Shown one piece after another: positions 41,101-55,700 of a stretch of DNA of 64,000 bases. The notes under the pieces are model-generated. The model was not told where the DNA came from and made no database searches. It worked only from the letters and a program-made list of their open reading frames with translations. The position numbers and the translations under genes were made by a program. The stretch is from Solea solea (taxonomy: Eukaryota; Chordata; Actinopteri; Pleuronectiformes; Soleidae): NCBI RefSeq assembly GCF_958295425.1, contig NC_081145.1, positions 14,909,443 through 14,973,442 of the forward strand, read 5' to 3'. The stretch's first letter is position 1. Every line of letters starts with the position of its first letter.

Positions 41101-43725
41101 AAAACAAGATTTGCCACTTTGAAACAATATTTCATTTTAAACATAAACTTGTGAAAAATAATTCGTTGTTGTCCTTACCCACAGCTTTATAATCACTGGA
41201 CATTAATTATCAAGTCAAATAGCAAATATGAAGCTCTGAAAAGCGAGATACTTACTTGGCCTTATATGGGGAGTCGGGAAACAGTGTCTTTGCCTCCACT
41301 GACGTCTCATATTCCTTTCCCCTGCAGATGAAGACATAGGAAAAAGTCTTTGAATCCCAGAAAAATTGTTTGGCCAGTCAGTAAAGAACACATCAGATGA
41401 TAGTGTGAAGAGGAAAGAAAAAGTTCAAACTGAGTGTGTTTATTTGGCCTGTCAGCCGTTTACGAAGTAACTTAACTTAAAATAATCAGACACTGGCTCT
41501 GTAGGGACGAGTGTTTCTGCTGCCATAAACTCATATCACCGGAGACCCAATTCTACGTTTAAGTAATTCTGCCTTCCAGTCTTATTCAGCAAGGGAGGCT
41601 CAATTTTTTTTTTTTTAACTTTGCTTATTGCCAAATAAACAGTTATGGGATATTTCAAACAACACAGCCATTGTTTTGAATATGTGACCTCCTGAAAGGT
41701 CATGGTCAGTAGGGGACTGGCATCTCTGTGGCAATAGTCCAAGAGTGTGTGTGAGTGTGTGTTGTGGGGGATTCTATCTGTATGTTTGTCAGTCAACCAG
41801 GTATTCCCAGACATGATAAGTAACTATTGATCAGAGTTAGAGTGTCTTCCAGTTTCCCATCTCTTCACTGATACAATCAAACACTTCCTGGAAGATGATG
41901 AGAGAATTTGTCCCAGCAGACCGGCTGTGGACCAACCAAAGCCTGATCTACAGTTTACAATCACTTGTATCCAAGGGCAGTCTTCCAATAGCAACAGACA
42001 ACTCACTTCACCGCTGGACCAGAACAATGAGATAACAAGAACCTTCCAACTGCTCACTTTGTATTTCCAGCATTCACAAAGACAATAATCCTATTACTCA
42101 TGTGTTGTTCCATGTTTTAACTGTTTACTTACAATGTGTCTTGATGTGGCGTTTATGAAACCAATAGCAATTGTGAAATATATGGTCCTGCATTACCCAG
42201 GGACACTACAGTTTCACAATAAGTGAAGGGGGAAACGAGACAGTCCATGCGAGAGATGGTGACTGCAATGTACAATACAGCCCTTGGAGAGAAAAAAAAA
42301 AAAAAAGGACACCATGCATACTTTCAATGGCAATAAAGAGGAGTTGAATCTACAAAAAAAATCTCATTCCATTTTGCTTAAAAGTTCACCGAAACTTTCT
42401 AAAATCCACTGTGTCCCTCCTGTGGGAATTTTTGGCAGCACTGCTTTAGGTGTGTTACATTATTTGAAACCTCTATGTTTCCTGGTCTGTGAAAATTATT
42501 TGTTTGGGTTTCTATCAAAGTTTTTAGGAAGCAATGTATTTTTTAGAAACTGAAGAAGTGACACACTTTCTACCCCTCATACTATAGTCAATACTACATA
42601 CAGGAGTGTCTTAGTATACACACCACCATCTGAAAGCTATATACACGCATACACACACGCACAGTTCCCTGCTGAGAGAACCTTTTTTTTACAGCTTGTA
42701 AAAGAGCATAAGTCAAGAAATTTGGTCTCCAAATTCAGAACCCATACAAACATAAACTGACAGGCTACCAACTGCATTTTATTTAACTTTAGAGTAGGTT
42801 AGCCAAGATGCAATATAAAGAAAAAAGAGCATGGGCTACAATGTGTGTGAACTGCTTTATGACAGCACGTTGGCCTACTGTGTTCTCTTGCAAGAAACAC
42901 TCACGTTTTACGGACACCATACTGCGTTCAAATAAAACGCTTCATTTCCACCTCACGGTGAAGCGGCTCACCTTTATGTTTACTGGGGCTCCGTGTTATT
43001 TATGACCTCTGAAAGCCTGCTGCCTTTGAGTGCCTAGTCTCAGCAGGGCTCTGGCAGGAGTGACGGTGAACAGAGACAGATCATATTGTCACATTTTCAG
43101 TACTGCCGAGCCTCCCAAAGCCAAAAATGGCAGCGCTGAGAATGAGCACTTGCAGAATGGCTACGTCTCTTTCAATAACTATGTCACCCTTGGCTGATAT
43201 GATAAGAGGGAATCACTTTCAGTCCCATTACATTTCTGTACACACTGATAATAAGTGGCTCTAAACAAAGGCTTCATTCAGTCATTCAGTTATCTTCTAC
43301 CGTTTATCCTCTACATGAGGGTTGTGTGGCACACTTTTTTTTTTAAACATTTTCAAATAAATAAAATCAGTCAATATATTGATAATTATAGCAATTGATT
43401 TTTTTCAAGAGTGAAAGCTGGCAAAACCAGTAAATTGTAAAAGTCCATAAAACAGACACTCATAAAACAGCCGAAATGTTGCACCTCTGAGACTTATGCA
43501 CAATACATAAACATCATATTGCTATATAGTAAAGTTTAATATTGCAATAGTTGAATTGAAATAAAATAATTATTATGTTTTATTGCCCAGCTGTACTGAC
43601 TGACTCCAATCTCCCACTGGATTAAGCAAAATTACAAAAAATAATGTAATGATACTAATCCAGAGAAAATCATATTATATCTACATGTCACATCTACATT
43701 GAAAGGGATGTTTAATTTCTTTATA

Positions 43726-43781
<56 letters not shown>

Positions 43782-46700
43782 GATCGATTTTTTTTGGTGA
43801 CTACTTCAGAAAATTGATTGAAAACTTATTTTCTACCATAAAGCCCATATTATTAGCAGACCTTCCATTACATCCTAAATAGACTTCAAGTTCTGTATGG
43901 TGAATGTACTGTGCAGAGCTCACTGTCTACAGTAAAAATTAAATACAAAAAATAAATATAACGACCAGTTGTTTTCTTTTTTATCATTTTCATGTATGCA
44001 TTTACTTACTTTACTTTATTTTTAGATCTAAAAATTGCATTGTCATTGTGCTCGAGGTGGCATAATCTGTATCAACAACAACAGTGTCTGTCTCCACTCT
44101 CCCCTATCCGTGTTGTGACAGCCAGTTAAATTGATGGAGCTCAGGTCCAGGTTTTGACACACAGCAGCCCTGCCTCCTATTTGTTGATTACTATTGATTT
44201 TCTTTGATACTTCATTAAAAAAAAAAATCCATAACTCAGAAGAAGAAAAATAGGCATGGCTCATACATACTTTTACATACATCCTGTACACCAAGGGAGG
44301 CTTCAGCAGGTTTGGCATAGCCTTGGCAGCAATTTGGAGGAAAGCTCTTACAGGTGAAAGCTGAGGGCTACACATAGATTTGCAATTTTGCTTCCCAATC
44401 ACAGAAAGTGGTCATAAATTAAGCTCATCACAGTTATCTTATGGACAACCAGGATGCACATAATATCTGCTTTCCTTCTCCTTGTCACTCATAAAAAAAA
44501 ACTCCTGGCACAGTTTTGTGTCTCCGAGAGGATGGAGAGGGAGAGCGACGCAGACTGATTAGGCAGAAAGAGAGGGAAAATTGATACATTACCTGGAATT
44601 CATCCTGGCGCGGAGCTTCTTCACCTTCTTCCTTGCCTTCTGCCTTTCATCTGCGTGGTTCATCGGCTCTGAAGTAACCGAGTTGTCCGTCATGATATCC
44701 ACTATGTATTTTTTCAAAGAAAGATGCTCCTGAAGTAGACAAAAACAAGACCTATTAAAGACATGACTGGCACAATTTATGGAAAATTACATTACATTAC
44801 TAAGTGTGTCAGATGTTTTGGCACAACTATCGAAATAACAATGACATAAATAATGACAGTTTATCGAGTGGCTTCAAAAGACTGTAGACTATTGGAGGTA
44901 ATTACAGATTACAGACATGGAGGTGTTTGCTTCCTGTCTGGCCCTGTTCGATGATTAAGATATTTCCACCAGCAGATGGGGGAATGGAACCCAATTTGAA
45001 AAACATGATGCATGTGCAACAAAGCAATTATCCAATTATGCTGTCATCCAGCACCGCAGTGAATAGAAAGGCCTCATCGCTACAGGGCTTTCATTCACTG
45101 ATACAACTAAAAACCTGTGTGTGGGATACCATACCCTTTGGTTGGAAGTGTTTGTGCATGTTGTTTGAACAGGGATTTTCATCTACAGCTGTTGGAAAAG
45201 TTGGTGTTAAATTTCCCAATCTGAATTTGGCCGACAGAATCTAAATATTTCTTCCCCATTTTGACTTCAAGGCACTGAGAATATATTTGTAATTACCTTC
45301 TATGGCCAAACTACGCACATGAATAAACAGTTTTTGAACAGTCTTGATTAATTAACACGACAGATCTTTCTAACACCTTTTGCCAAAGGCTAAAAGTAGC
45401 TGATGTTATTGGGAAAGTTTGAGTTTCAAATTGATGCAGTCTTGAAGTGACCGTTCAATATCTTTAAGAAGTACGATGTTATGTGATCCATATTAACACT
45501 GCTTTGCAAGAATCAGTTGATAATGTGCATGAAGAGACACAAACAATAACGTAAGGTAAAACAGAAGGGATGATAATAACTTGGAAAGGGAATTGCATGT
45601 GAGGATATTAAGTTTCTAAAGAAACGTGCATGCATACACACACCTCTGTCCCCCCCACCCCCCTCCCTGATACTGCAGGTCAGTTGTGCCTCATGACCGT
45701 GGCTGTCCCTTGCCTGGGAGGCAGCTGTTCAGTAATCTCTCTGAGAGGGTATCCTGTGCAGGAGCCACTCCCTTAATGGAAATGTTTCTAAGTAACGCAT
45801 CCAAAACATCAAAAAAATCCGATGAAGGTAGGTGAAGTTCACACATATAGGGCTAATGCTGTCACTCAGACTATGATCCTTTAGCACACACACGTTTATA
45901 ATCTTTACATCCTTTCTACTGTTGCTAGGAGGCTAATTGTAAATGTATGTTGTGTGCGCGTTGGAGACATTCAGACTTGATAACAGACAGGTGTCTGCCA
46001 CACCACGGTAACAAAGCAACAAAGATGCTGGCCTAGGGGCAGCGCTACCCCACAATATCACAAATTGCCTCTGGTCGGAGTAATGTGACGCCACTCTGCA
46101 CGTCTTTCCCTGACACAAATAGACCTATACCAGGTCTGCGAGACAACCTGAAGAAACACAAATTCTATGGGATGTATGAATTCACTGCCTCTTGTGTCAA
46201 ATACAAAGGCCTGAGAGGTAAGTTTTCCATTTGGTCCGAGACAAACAGCTGTATTTCATGTTAGCTACTAGGTAAGATATGATACTGCACTGTATTCAGT
46301 TACCATTACCACAGTGGTTTACATGACATGTCCGTATTAAGCTGCATCCTATCAGTGACACTTAAGGAGGGAACACATCAAACAAGACAAAATGAATACT
46401 TTTCAATGGATCTGTGTCTTAACAACAGCTTTGTAGCTATTACTGGCCGAGAGCTGGATCTCCAGACAGCATGGGGAGGGAGGGTGAGACTGGCTTCAGC
46501 TGGCAGTCTGTATATTTCATCAAGGTTCTCAATTTGTCATCAACAGAGCTTCAACAACAAGACCTTAAGGAGTACTAAGTGAATTTGTTAGGTCAACTCT
46601 GATACCCTCCTTGCCAAGCACTGCAGATAAGCAGAACAGAAGACTGCCTTGTGTAAGACAAACCACCACTTCCCTTTGGCAATGATGGCTAATTTCAGAA

Positions 46701-49700
46701 GCCATGCATCTCTTTTACATTATCTCGATATTACCGACATCATATTAAAGAAAAAGACAAGCTGTGAAAAAAAGAGGGGATCCCATGTTGTCTTCCAGCA
46801 GACTGCTCCAGTCTAGTGGAGAATCATTGCACTGCCAAAGTCTCCCGGAATGGAAGAAAATGAATAAATGTGACAGCAAAAGGCATTTGTGGCCGACTTC
46901 TGCAAGAGGGGGAAAAAAACCTACGGAGTGACCTATGCACAGTTGAGCCAACCATCTTCATTTTAATTAAAAGTCTTTCATTGCATGAAGAGTTATGGCG
47001 CTGCAGTCAGTAAAATAGTTGGCAGTAGCATGAATGAAATGGTGAACATCAAAAATGAACTTTGATAGCAATACCAAAAGGGCACATAAGTCTATCCAAA
47101 CAAAATCTCCACACATAGAGCTACTAGACTACACGATTCGCTTTCATATATATAATAAGAACAGTATCTATTAAATACACAACAGTTGTTAACGGATCAC
47201 TTAATACAAACTGTCAATTATGACATTTAAATGTGGTCAGATGCAGGACAGGATAATGACGACATAAGCTCACACGGGCTTAAACTCCTCATGTATACAC
47301 GTGTGTATATGAAGCAGTGCTCATATACAGTATGAACGGTTTATATGGCTATACTGGTGAAGGGGTTCACTCACTGTTGCCTTGTTTATCATACTGTCAA
47401 ACCGAAAGAAATGACCTGCATTTGGAAAGGAAATCATTCAGAGGAAAGGAAAGCAAAGAGGGCGCATCAATTATTTCCCACTGAAAAAAGCTTAGAATGG
47501 AGGAGCTGCCAGGGCCAAAGGTGCTGCATATAGCACCAACAGTTGTCAGACTCACAATGAGCACCGCTGAAAAGCCAATCTCATATTGCAGCCTGAGAGG
47601 TTACCTTGCCTTAACGAGCTGCCTTCCCATGGAAAGCACTCCATGACAAAAACAGCCTGGAGACAAGGGGGTGATGTCACCCCTCCAGTGAAGCACTGAC
47701 CCCTAACTGTGTACATTTCAAGGCCCATTTGTAATCTCACAATGCCAACAACAGAGCCACGGCAATATACAAGGGGAGGCATAAACAAAAAATAATGACC
47801 ACGTCATAAAAGACAGCCGCTGTGTCTTTGTCCTTTTCCGTGACACAAGCACCAGTGCAGTGGTGTCTTTTTGGCAGGATAAGTGGGTGTTTGCTCATGG
47901 CAGGGTGTGGGTGATACGCACCACTTCCTCATCAGAGAGCTCCCGTCCCTGGATGCTGCTACTGTCTCGCACAGCCTGTTGGTGCCTTTTGCCCTTGATG
48001 TGGCTGAACAGGTGCACCTCTGAGGTGATCTGCAAACACAAACACAGTGGTCAGAGGTCACTGCTGAGGACACAATGGAGATAAAAGGAGAGAAAGGGTC
48101 AACAGGGCTCCATGGGATGCTGGGAAAATGATATACAACATGGGCTTCAACTGCACTTTAAACCAAAAGATAGAAAATGTGATTTATTTTTGAATATAGG
48201 CCACATTGTGTACAACATGTAATACTTAGAATTATGGTAATTAAAAAATAAAGAGATACTACATCTTTAAAATATGCGTGTCCTACCATGCAGTGGATCG
48301 TACTAATAAATAAATGTAGTGCAGGTGTGAGAAATGACCACAACAAGGCATGAGGCTGGGTCTGCTTAAGCCCATTTTGAATGCATTGTGTTCAACATCA
48401 TTAAATAAAGTGCTTCCCGCTGACCCATCCATGATCTCTGGTGTCAGATGCTGGCCAAGGTCATCGAACGTTTTAACAAGATTTCCTCATTCACCCCCCA
48501 ATCCCTTCTTTATCTGATGGTGGTTTGAGGACTCGAGGTGTTCCGCCCTCTCGACTGCTGCAGTCAGTCCACGAGATAAATATGTCTGCTTATTGGATTT
48601 GTTGCCTGATACTTGCAAACGCATAATCACGCCCAGTCATAGATCTCCATTTTAAGGGTCCATCTTTAATCAACGCTGTTAAATCCTCATTTAAATGTAG
48701 CCTCATCCAAAAATCCTTTGAATCACCTTGCTTTTTATGTTATATATAGTCTGCCAAAAAGCAAAGAGGAGTGGAGCGAAGCTGATTTGCTGCAATAATT
48801 GCGTGTTTCTTTTTCATGCACGCAGTAAAAATAATGAATGACAATTACGTCTCATTTGAAACTAATGGAAATCTATTTTTGACCATCTTCATTTTTGTAC
48901 GATGGCAGAAACAATGTAAGGTTGTACCGTTATATTCAACACAATAGTAAAGAAGTCAAGAGCGACAGAAAGGAATCCTAAAACTGTTTAGATTAAACTG
49001 TACATACCACAACGGCACATAGGGAGCAATGTTTCTTGCGCTCATATGGTGTCAGTTTGGGGGCGTAGTCCGTGTTTGCATGTCGACCACTGCTGAGCTC
49101 GGCAGCTTTCTCCTTCCTCTGCTCAATCTGCTCCATATGCCGACGGCTGCTCTCATCATGCTATGGAGGGAATCGTAAAGCAGAAACCAGGGGTCATATG
49201 GAGAAAAGAAGATTCCTAGACGCTGTCCATTATTGGAGAGACGAGGCACGTTACCTTCATCTGAATTTTCTTCTGCAGCTCCTCCATGGCCTCTTGTTGA
49301 GCAGCACTCAGAGCAGCCAGACGCTCCTCTCGGTCCCTTCGGATAGAATGCACAACAGTGTTTTTCTAACATCTGAATTACAGTTCAAATTAAACGTGTA
49401 CACATGTGCGTTATTTACTCTCACATTGACAAGATTTGGAGTTACAAACCTGGCCCTTTCCCGTGCTGCATCTTCTCTAGCCTTCTCTTTATCTTGCCTC
49501 TGCTGTTCGATGCGAGCGTCCTGCTCCTTCCTCCGCATCAGCAGCTCTTCCACTCTCGCCTGCCGTTCTGCTTCTAAGACCCGTTTGCGCTCCTGCCAAA
49601 AGAGTACATGAGATGGTTGGGGCTAAAACTTTATATCAAACTTTCTGGTGCACTACTTAAAACTTGAATTGAATTTGTTGAATTACCTGCACAGCTTCAT

Positions 49701-52700
49701 CTCTGGCCTGCTTCTCCTCCTGTCTCCTCTGTCTCTCCTCCTGCAGCTCATTGAGACGTTGCTCGTACTCATTTAACTTGGCCAGGGCGTCGTGTCTCTT
49801 GTTTTGGGCTTCAAGGGTGTTAATGAATGCAATTTCATTCACCTGGACAGACAAAATAAAAATGACGGATGATTATAAACTTGTGTCTGTGTGTTTGCGT
49901 GTAACTGCAAATAGAAGTCTCTTAGCTGTCACGCTTCCCAGTGAATTGCCTCCTTTACCTTGGCCTCTTCCTCTTGAGCCTTCTTCACAATTGCCTGGAG
50001 CTGCAGTTCTCGCTTAAACTCGGCATGTAACAGCTTTTCCTCCATCATCCTCCGACGCTGCTCCAGCAGCTCCTCCTTCCATTTCCTCACCTCCCTCTCC
50101 TACACGAAAGAGGGTACGAAGTGCGTGTGTTAAAAAAATGCACAGAACTTCTTCTTTTTTTTTTTCAGAACATCACAGACAAGAGATTCTTGATCTATCA
50201 GTTACTACCCTCTCCACCGTGTCCTCCTGGGGATAAATGTGAATATACACAGCTTCATACGTTTATGTGGTTAATCCTGATTTATTCTAGGGTTCACTCA
50301 TCTCACTATGGCCTGGAGAACAAAAACAAACTTAATGAAAGCCTGTTGATTTTGGCTGGGGGTCTCGCTCATGACTGTCTGCGGCCAGCTGGCCTGGATG
50401 CGACTGGAGGGGGTTATAATATTTAGCAATTTTATCAGGCAGTGTGCTGACAGAACCTTTCGTTGTGAGCCAGACTGGCCTTAACTTGCACAGAGTTTTT
50501 TTTTTTAAGGTGCTTTCCGTCAACTCGGCAAAGCTTACTCACCCTCTCCAGGAGCTTCTGCATTTTGAAGGTCTTTTCTTCCCGTAGTTTGTCCCTAAGC
50601 AGCTGCGCCTTCAGCTGTTTCTCCTCATGTATCTTCTTTGACTCTGCAATCGTTCTGTCAAAAACACGGCATCGTTCGTCTCTTTCAGTGTCCTCATCAA
50701 CAAAGCATAAGGCAGACATTTGATGGACACTACAATCTGTTTAGACATTCTGGGAGGTAACCTAAAATGAAAGGGGTCAGTCGTAGTAAGTGGGTGTTTG
50801 ACTCCAGGGCTGCTGGGTTAAATCCTTGTCAAATTAAGATGAAACCATTTCAGATGGAGTACATTGTAGTGCTGTTTAAGGAGGCACTGAACAAACAGAA
50901 AGCCTGATTGTATGGCAAAGATACTGTGAGCGTGTCATAAACCACACAGTTAGATGAAAAAGGTGACGTAAAACTTTTTTTTTTTGCACCTTTTACGAGA
51001 GGGTGAGGACAATTTCTCATGCATGTGGATCCCATGTCCAGGGGGACGAGCAGGTTCCTCTTCCACCATGTCCCCCCATGAGGTGTTCTGACGCCACAGC
51101 TCCCGAGCTGCAGGGAAGGCAAGCATAAAAAAAAGAATCATGTAACGTTTGTTTTTTTTTTGGTTTTTTTAAGGACCCAAAGTTTAGCGTTCACTTAGAT
51201 ATTGAATTTCGTACCATCATAATCTGCCAGCATGTCACTCCAATCCAAAGGGAGTCCACAAACTCCATTGCCAATGGTAGCCTGTCAAGTGTTGCCAACA
51301 AATAAATTGAAACACCAGCTTCAAAAGTATAACTGGCAGAATGTGCTGAACATTTACAGTACAAACAAATGAATCTTACAGAAAAGTCACTCTCATTGTC
51401 CGTCTCCAGGTTACTGTTCTCGGCCAGTATCTCTCTCGTCAGTTGTTCTTCCTCAGCGATGGCACTGGCAATTGCCTCCTCGTTAGCCTTCTCCAGTCGG
51501 TCGGCGAGCTCTTCTTTCTTGGCCAGGACCTCTGCCATGGATTGTGGCTGAACACACATGGCACAAATACCACCTTAAAACATTTCTCACTTCATAGTAT
51601 TACGTCGTTCAAACCCAACATAGACTGAATTCCAAGATAGATGGGAAACCGTGTTATCGTAATGGAAACCGGTAAAATAGTCCAGTGAGAAATACTCCAT
51701 TTGTTAAACTCTAATTTCATTATTGATAAATGTGTCAGATAATTGTTTCTATTATTGTTCGAGAATATTAGGTTATATTAGGTTCTCTGTTTGGATTAGA
51801 AACAATCAAAACAGGGAAAGGTGATACATATTTCTGGTTGAACAATGTGGAGCATGACTGTGTAATAACACACCTTGGTTTTAGTGCAGGTTTGATTCAC
51901 ACTTGGGTGCATGACGCAAAGATTAAGGGAACACCATAGCAACCCAATCACAGTTTCTATAACCACACGATCACCACAAGAATCACAAGTGAGAAGGCAT
52001 TCCATAGTCATGCAGGGCATGTTTACTGTGAGGATGAAGAGATGGCGGAGGAGGCAACTGGTTGGTTTTGCATCATAGAAGAGGCTGTTATCACGAAATT
52101 TTTCAAATGTTACAGAAGTCAATGTTTTGTGATGACATGGCATGGCGTTAATAATAGTAATGAGGGTATGGAATCACAGAAACTACTCCAAATCTGCTAT
52201 TTGGGTAAAGATACTTTGCAGGTATATGCATCTTTTAGATGAGGGCTATAAAATTAAACCATTCTGGGCGTAACTTGCATCCTGTTTAATAGGTAGAGGT
52301 CATACAGTATAGCCTTGAGCTGAAGTTTTTAAACATGATTTTACTCACCACCTTTCAAAATCTGACAGTACATTTTAGGTATCTTTAATTAAAATGTTTG
52401 AAGATCTGTTTTTATTCACAACACAATGCTTAGAAGTAAGAAGTGTGCTTAACATTTGACCGTGGGTTCAAATGGAAATTCAGTCAGGTTTGTGGCTAGA
52501 ATAACTACAACAAATTTTGATTATTATTATTTTTTTAAAATGGGGGGGCAACAACCTGGGAGCACTTGCTTGACTATAAACGCCATCTACACACAGCTAT
52601 TCTTCACAGTGAATGGTGCTATAACAACACTGCACAGAGCTATGCAGTCTTGCCTGCACATTTTGGTCTAGCGGTTTCATAAGATTGAATTTGTTTAGGC

Positions 52701-55700
52701 GGTGAAGGACCCTTGGGAATCCCAACCCCCTCCACCCCACCCTCCCCTCCCCCTGCTCCTCCATCTCTCAGCACTCACAGTAGAAAGCTCTGTGGGGTCC
52801 AGCACTCTCTCCAGTTTCACCACTGCAATGGGAGTCTCAGCCTGTCCTGGAGCAGATGTGGCCGTGCCCTGTGACGCGGCCCCCTCTGCTCCGTTGTCCC
52901 CCAAGACCAACGGTGCAACAGGCGCATCCATCTGGGGAGGATCTGGGGATGAGCAGCAGGCCAGAGAAGGGACTGGGACTGATAGGGACTGAGAAGGGAC
53001 CGGGGCTGAGGGTGAGGTGGGCTCTGGTGCTTGGGACGGGCTATGAGCAGCTTTGGGGGGAGGCGCGTCTTCACACTGCCCTGTGTCTTGTACACTCTCT
53101 GCTGGGGGCTGCACCGACAGTCACACACACATAAACACACGCAAACTCAATTAAAGACATGCATATTTCAAGCAATTCAAGAGAGCAATAAAAACAAAAA
53201 GGGGAAAAATATCAGACCAGTTAACACACAGCTGAGAACACAACTCATGCAAGGAAGCTGGTAGAGACATGCCCTGTACATCAAATTATAATCAAAATGA
53301 GGTTTCAATATTAGCTGACGGCTACAACACACCAAGTGTGTCTTGATGCATTGACAGAGTATTTATTTCATGAGAGGGAAAATGGGATTTCTGCCTCTAA
53401 AATGTCAGTGTACAATCAATCGCCTTAAAGCTGATATGTCTGTCTGGACAGTGTCTATGAATACCATGGAGCCCAAAACAAAAACAAATGTGGCTGACAA
53501 TATAGTCTACTGTTACTGTGCTGCTTGTGAATAATTGATGCCCAGGGACTGCTCAGAGCGGAAGACGTCACAATGGACTGAACCTCAGTACCTCCATCAT
53601 ATGCTTTTTCTCTGGACTTCCAACGATCTCCGGGGGGTCAGCATCCGGGACTTGCTGCTCAGTGGCCGTCTGGGTCGAGTTCTTGTCCTGGGGACACTGA
53701 GGCTGGAGCTGTTGTTCTCCCCGTGGGAGCAGATGTGGTTGTTTATCCTTGGTGCTGTTCTGCTTTGGGGGGACATGGGATAGCACTGGACTGACCTTGG
53801 CAATCATGGTCGCAGAACGAGGCTTTGCCGTGCGTCCTCGCTGGACAGTCTCCCAGCCCTCGGCATCTTTTGTGCCTGAGGATAGTCCCACAGTCAGTCA
53901 AGAAGAGTACTATACGTTACGGTGTTATTTTGGAAACAACAGCGCTCTATTTTAGTACAGTCTGGAGTAAATGAGGGCAGAAATTCCTACCGCGTTTTTC
54001 TGCTGGACATGTGGTCGTTTGACCGGATGTAGGAATGGACTGAGTGGACTTCACTCGGTCTGCCCAGCTGGGACCCGAGTGGGAGAGCCGGGCTGCAGCC
54101 AGTGTAGATGCTGGACCACTGAATAGGAGACACATACACACATAATGCACAAGAACACGCAAGTGTAACATAGAGCAGTATAAAGTGTCAACAGATATGT
54201 CTAACAGCTTTTTTTATTAGCGTCACAATGTATCGGCTACTTTTTCATCAATCAGTCAATATGAGCGGTGAGATTGATATGAACTTAAATACGAAAGTAA
54301 ACATTTGGTTCAAAATTCCATCCCACAAAACAAAATTATTGCTTCAGTCTCTAGCTACTGAAAAAAAACTAACCAAGACTGATTATATACCATCAATACA
54401 GAATTTTCCATATCCGCATCACAGTGCAACTTAGAAATGATTATCTTTAACACCCCTGTTTATTAGATCCCTCTCTGAGCAGCTTATACAGTGCTCCACC
54501 AGTTAAAGGAAAAACAGCAGCCTCAAGATGTTGTCATCCAAACAGCACTCTCCATTCAGAAATAGCCTGGAACTTGTGGAACAGGCTTCTGTCATAATCA
54601 ATATCCATTTCCTGCAGCATCCAATTACAGAGCAGTACTGAACCTATGCTTCAGCAGCCTTTGACTGACACTTCCATCTACACCTATAACTGATTATATG
54701 GCCAAAGAGAGTGTGAGACTCAACAAATTGCATTAAACAAATGCTGCTACCATTAGCAATCAATAACTGTATTGCTAGATATCATAGTTTGCACTTTAAA
54801 GCCCTTTAAAAACACAGAGCAGCATTACAGTTATGGATTGGTTAGTAACAGGATGCCTTATGATACAATGTTAAATCGGATGCCAAGTTTTAGTGTTTCA
54901 AATCTAATTAAATGCCTAATTGTGACAGAAACCAGATCAACCTGGCTTTAAAAATAACGATTGAGTGACACCGAGCTTACCTAAAGTTGAGGCTATGGCG
55001 AGCACTTGGCGAGGGAACCATTCTGTCTGCTGAGGAGCTTGGTATCACGTGACGACCCGGAGACATCTTACGTAGCTCCCAGGCTAAAGAGGTGGGCCTG
55101 AAGAAAGTGAGAATATTTCTTTATATTAATTGTCCAACATAAATTACAATTCCTGTGCCAGTAAAAAAGTAATGTTCACACTTTAGCACAAAAAAACTCA
55201 GACAATTTATTTTATTCTCAGCAATTTATGCAAGAAATAGAGCATCTTTTTCATTAAACGTATTGTTGCAGCCATTTTCTATGAACATAATGTATTATAA
55301 TAATTTGTTATGTGAGAGCTATTTTCTAAATTCATGCTGTGTTGCAAATGTGATATAGAAAAGGCAATAGTGACCAGTGACTGATGAATTTAAAATAACT
55401 CATTTTGATTCACTACGAGACTGATATAAAAGCTTGAAGCAACACAGTCTTTTGACCTACACCATTTTCAGTTAGCTTTATATAGAAAAGTCAATTAACA
55501 CAATTAAAAATACAACAAAGAAGAATTTTGGATTCAGGACTTTTGCTTTCTGGCGTTCGTGTGTTGAGTGCAAAAAACTTTGAGGTCCTAAGCTAGTGAG
55601 TCAGCTGAGCTGCACCCACACATATGCTTTAAATAAACTACTTAAGAAACAAGACGGGGAATTTCATTCCTTAAAACAGTTACAGTGGTCACTGTGTTAA

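Noticed and set aside
49072..49611. 179-codon plus-strand open frame, the longest in the window
   Set aside because: It is antisense to four scaper coiled-coil and zinc-finger exons and their introns. The Glu/Arg/Lys codon bias of the sense strand removes stops from the opposite strand.
52695..52778. Downstream extension of the Pro-rich scaper frame
   Set aside because: A consensus GTGAGT donor at 52778-52773 with matching phase to the next exon shows the exon ends at 52779; the extra codons are intronic.
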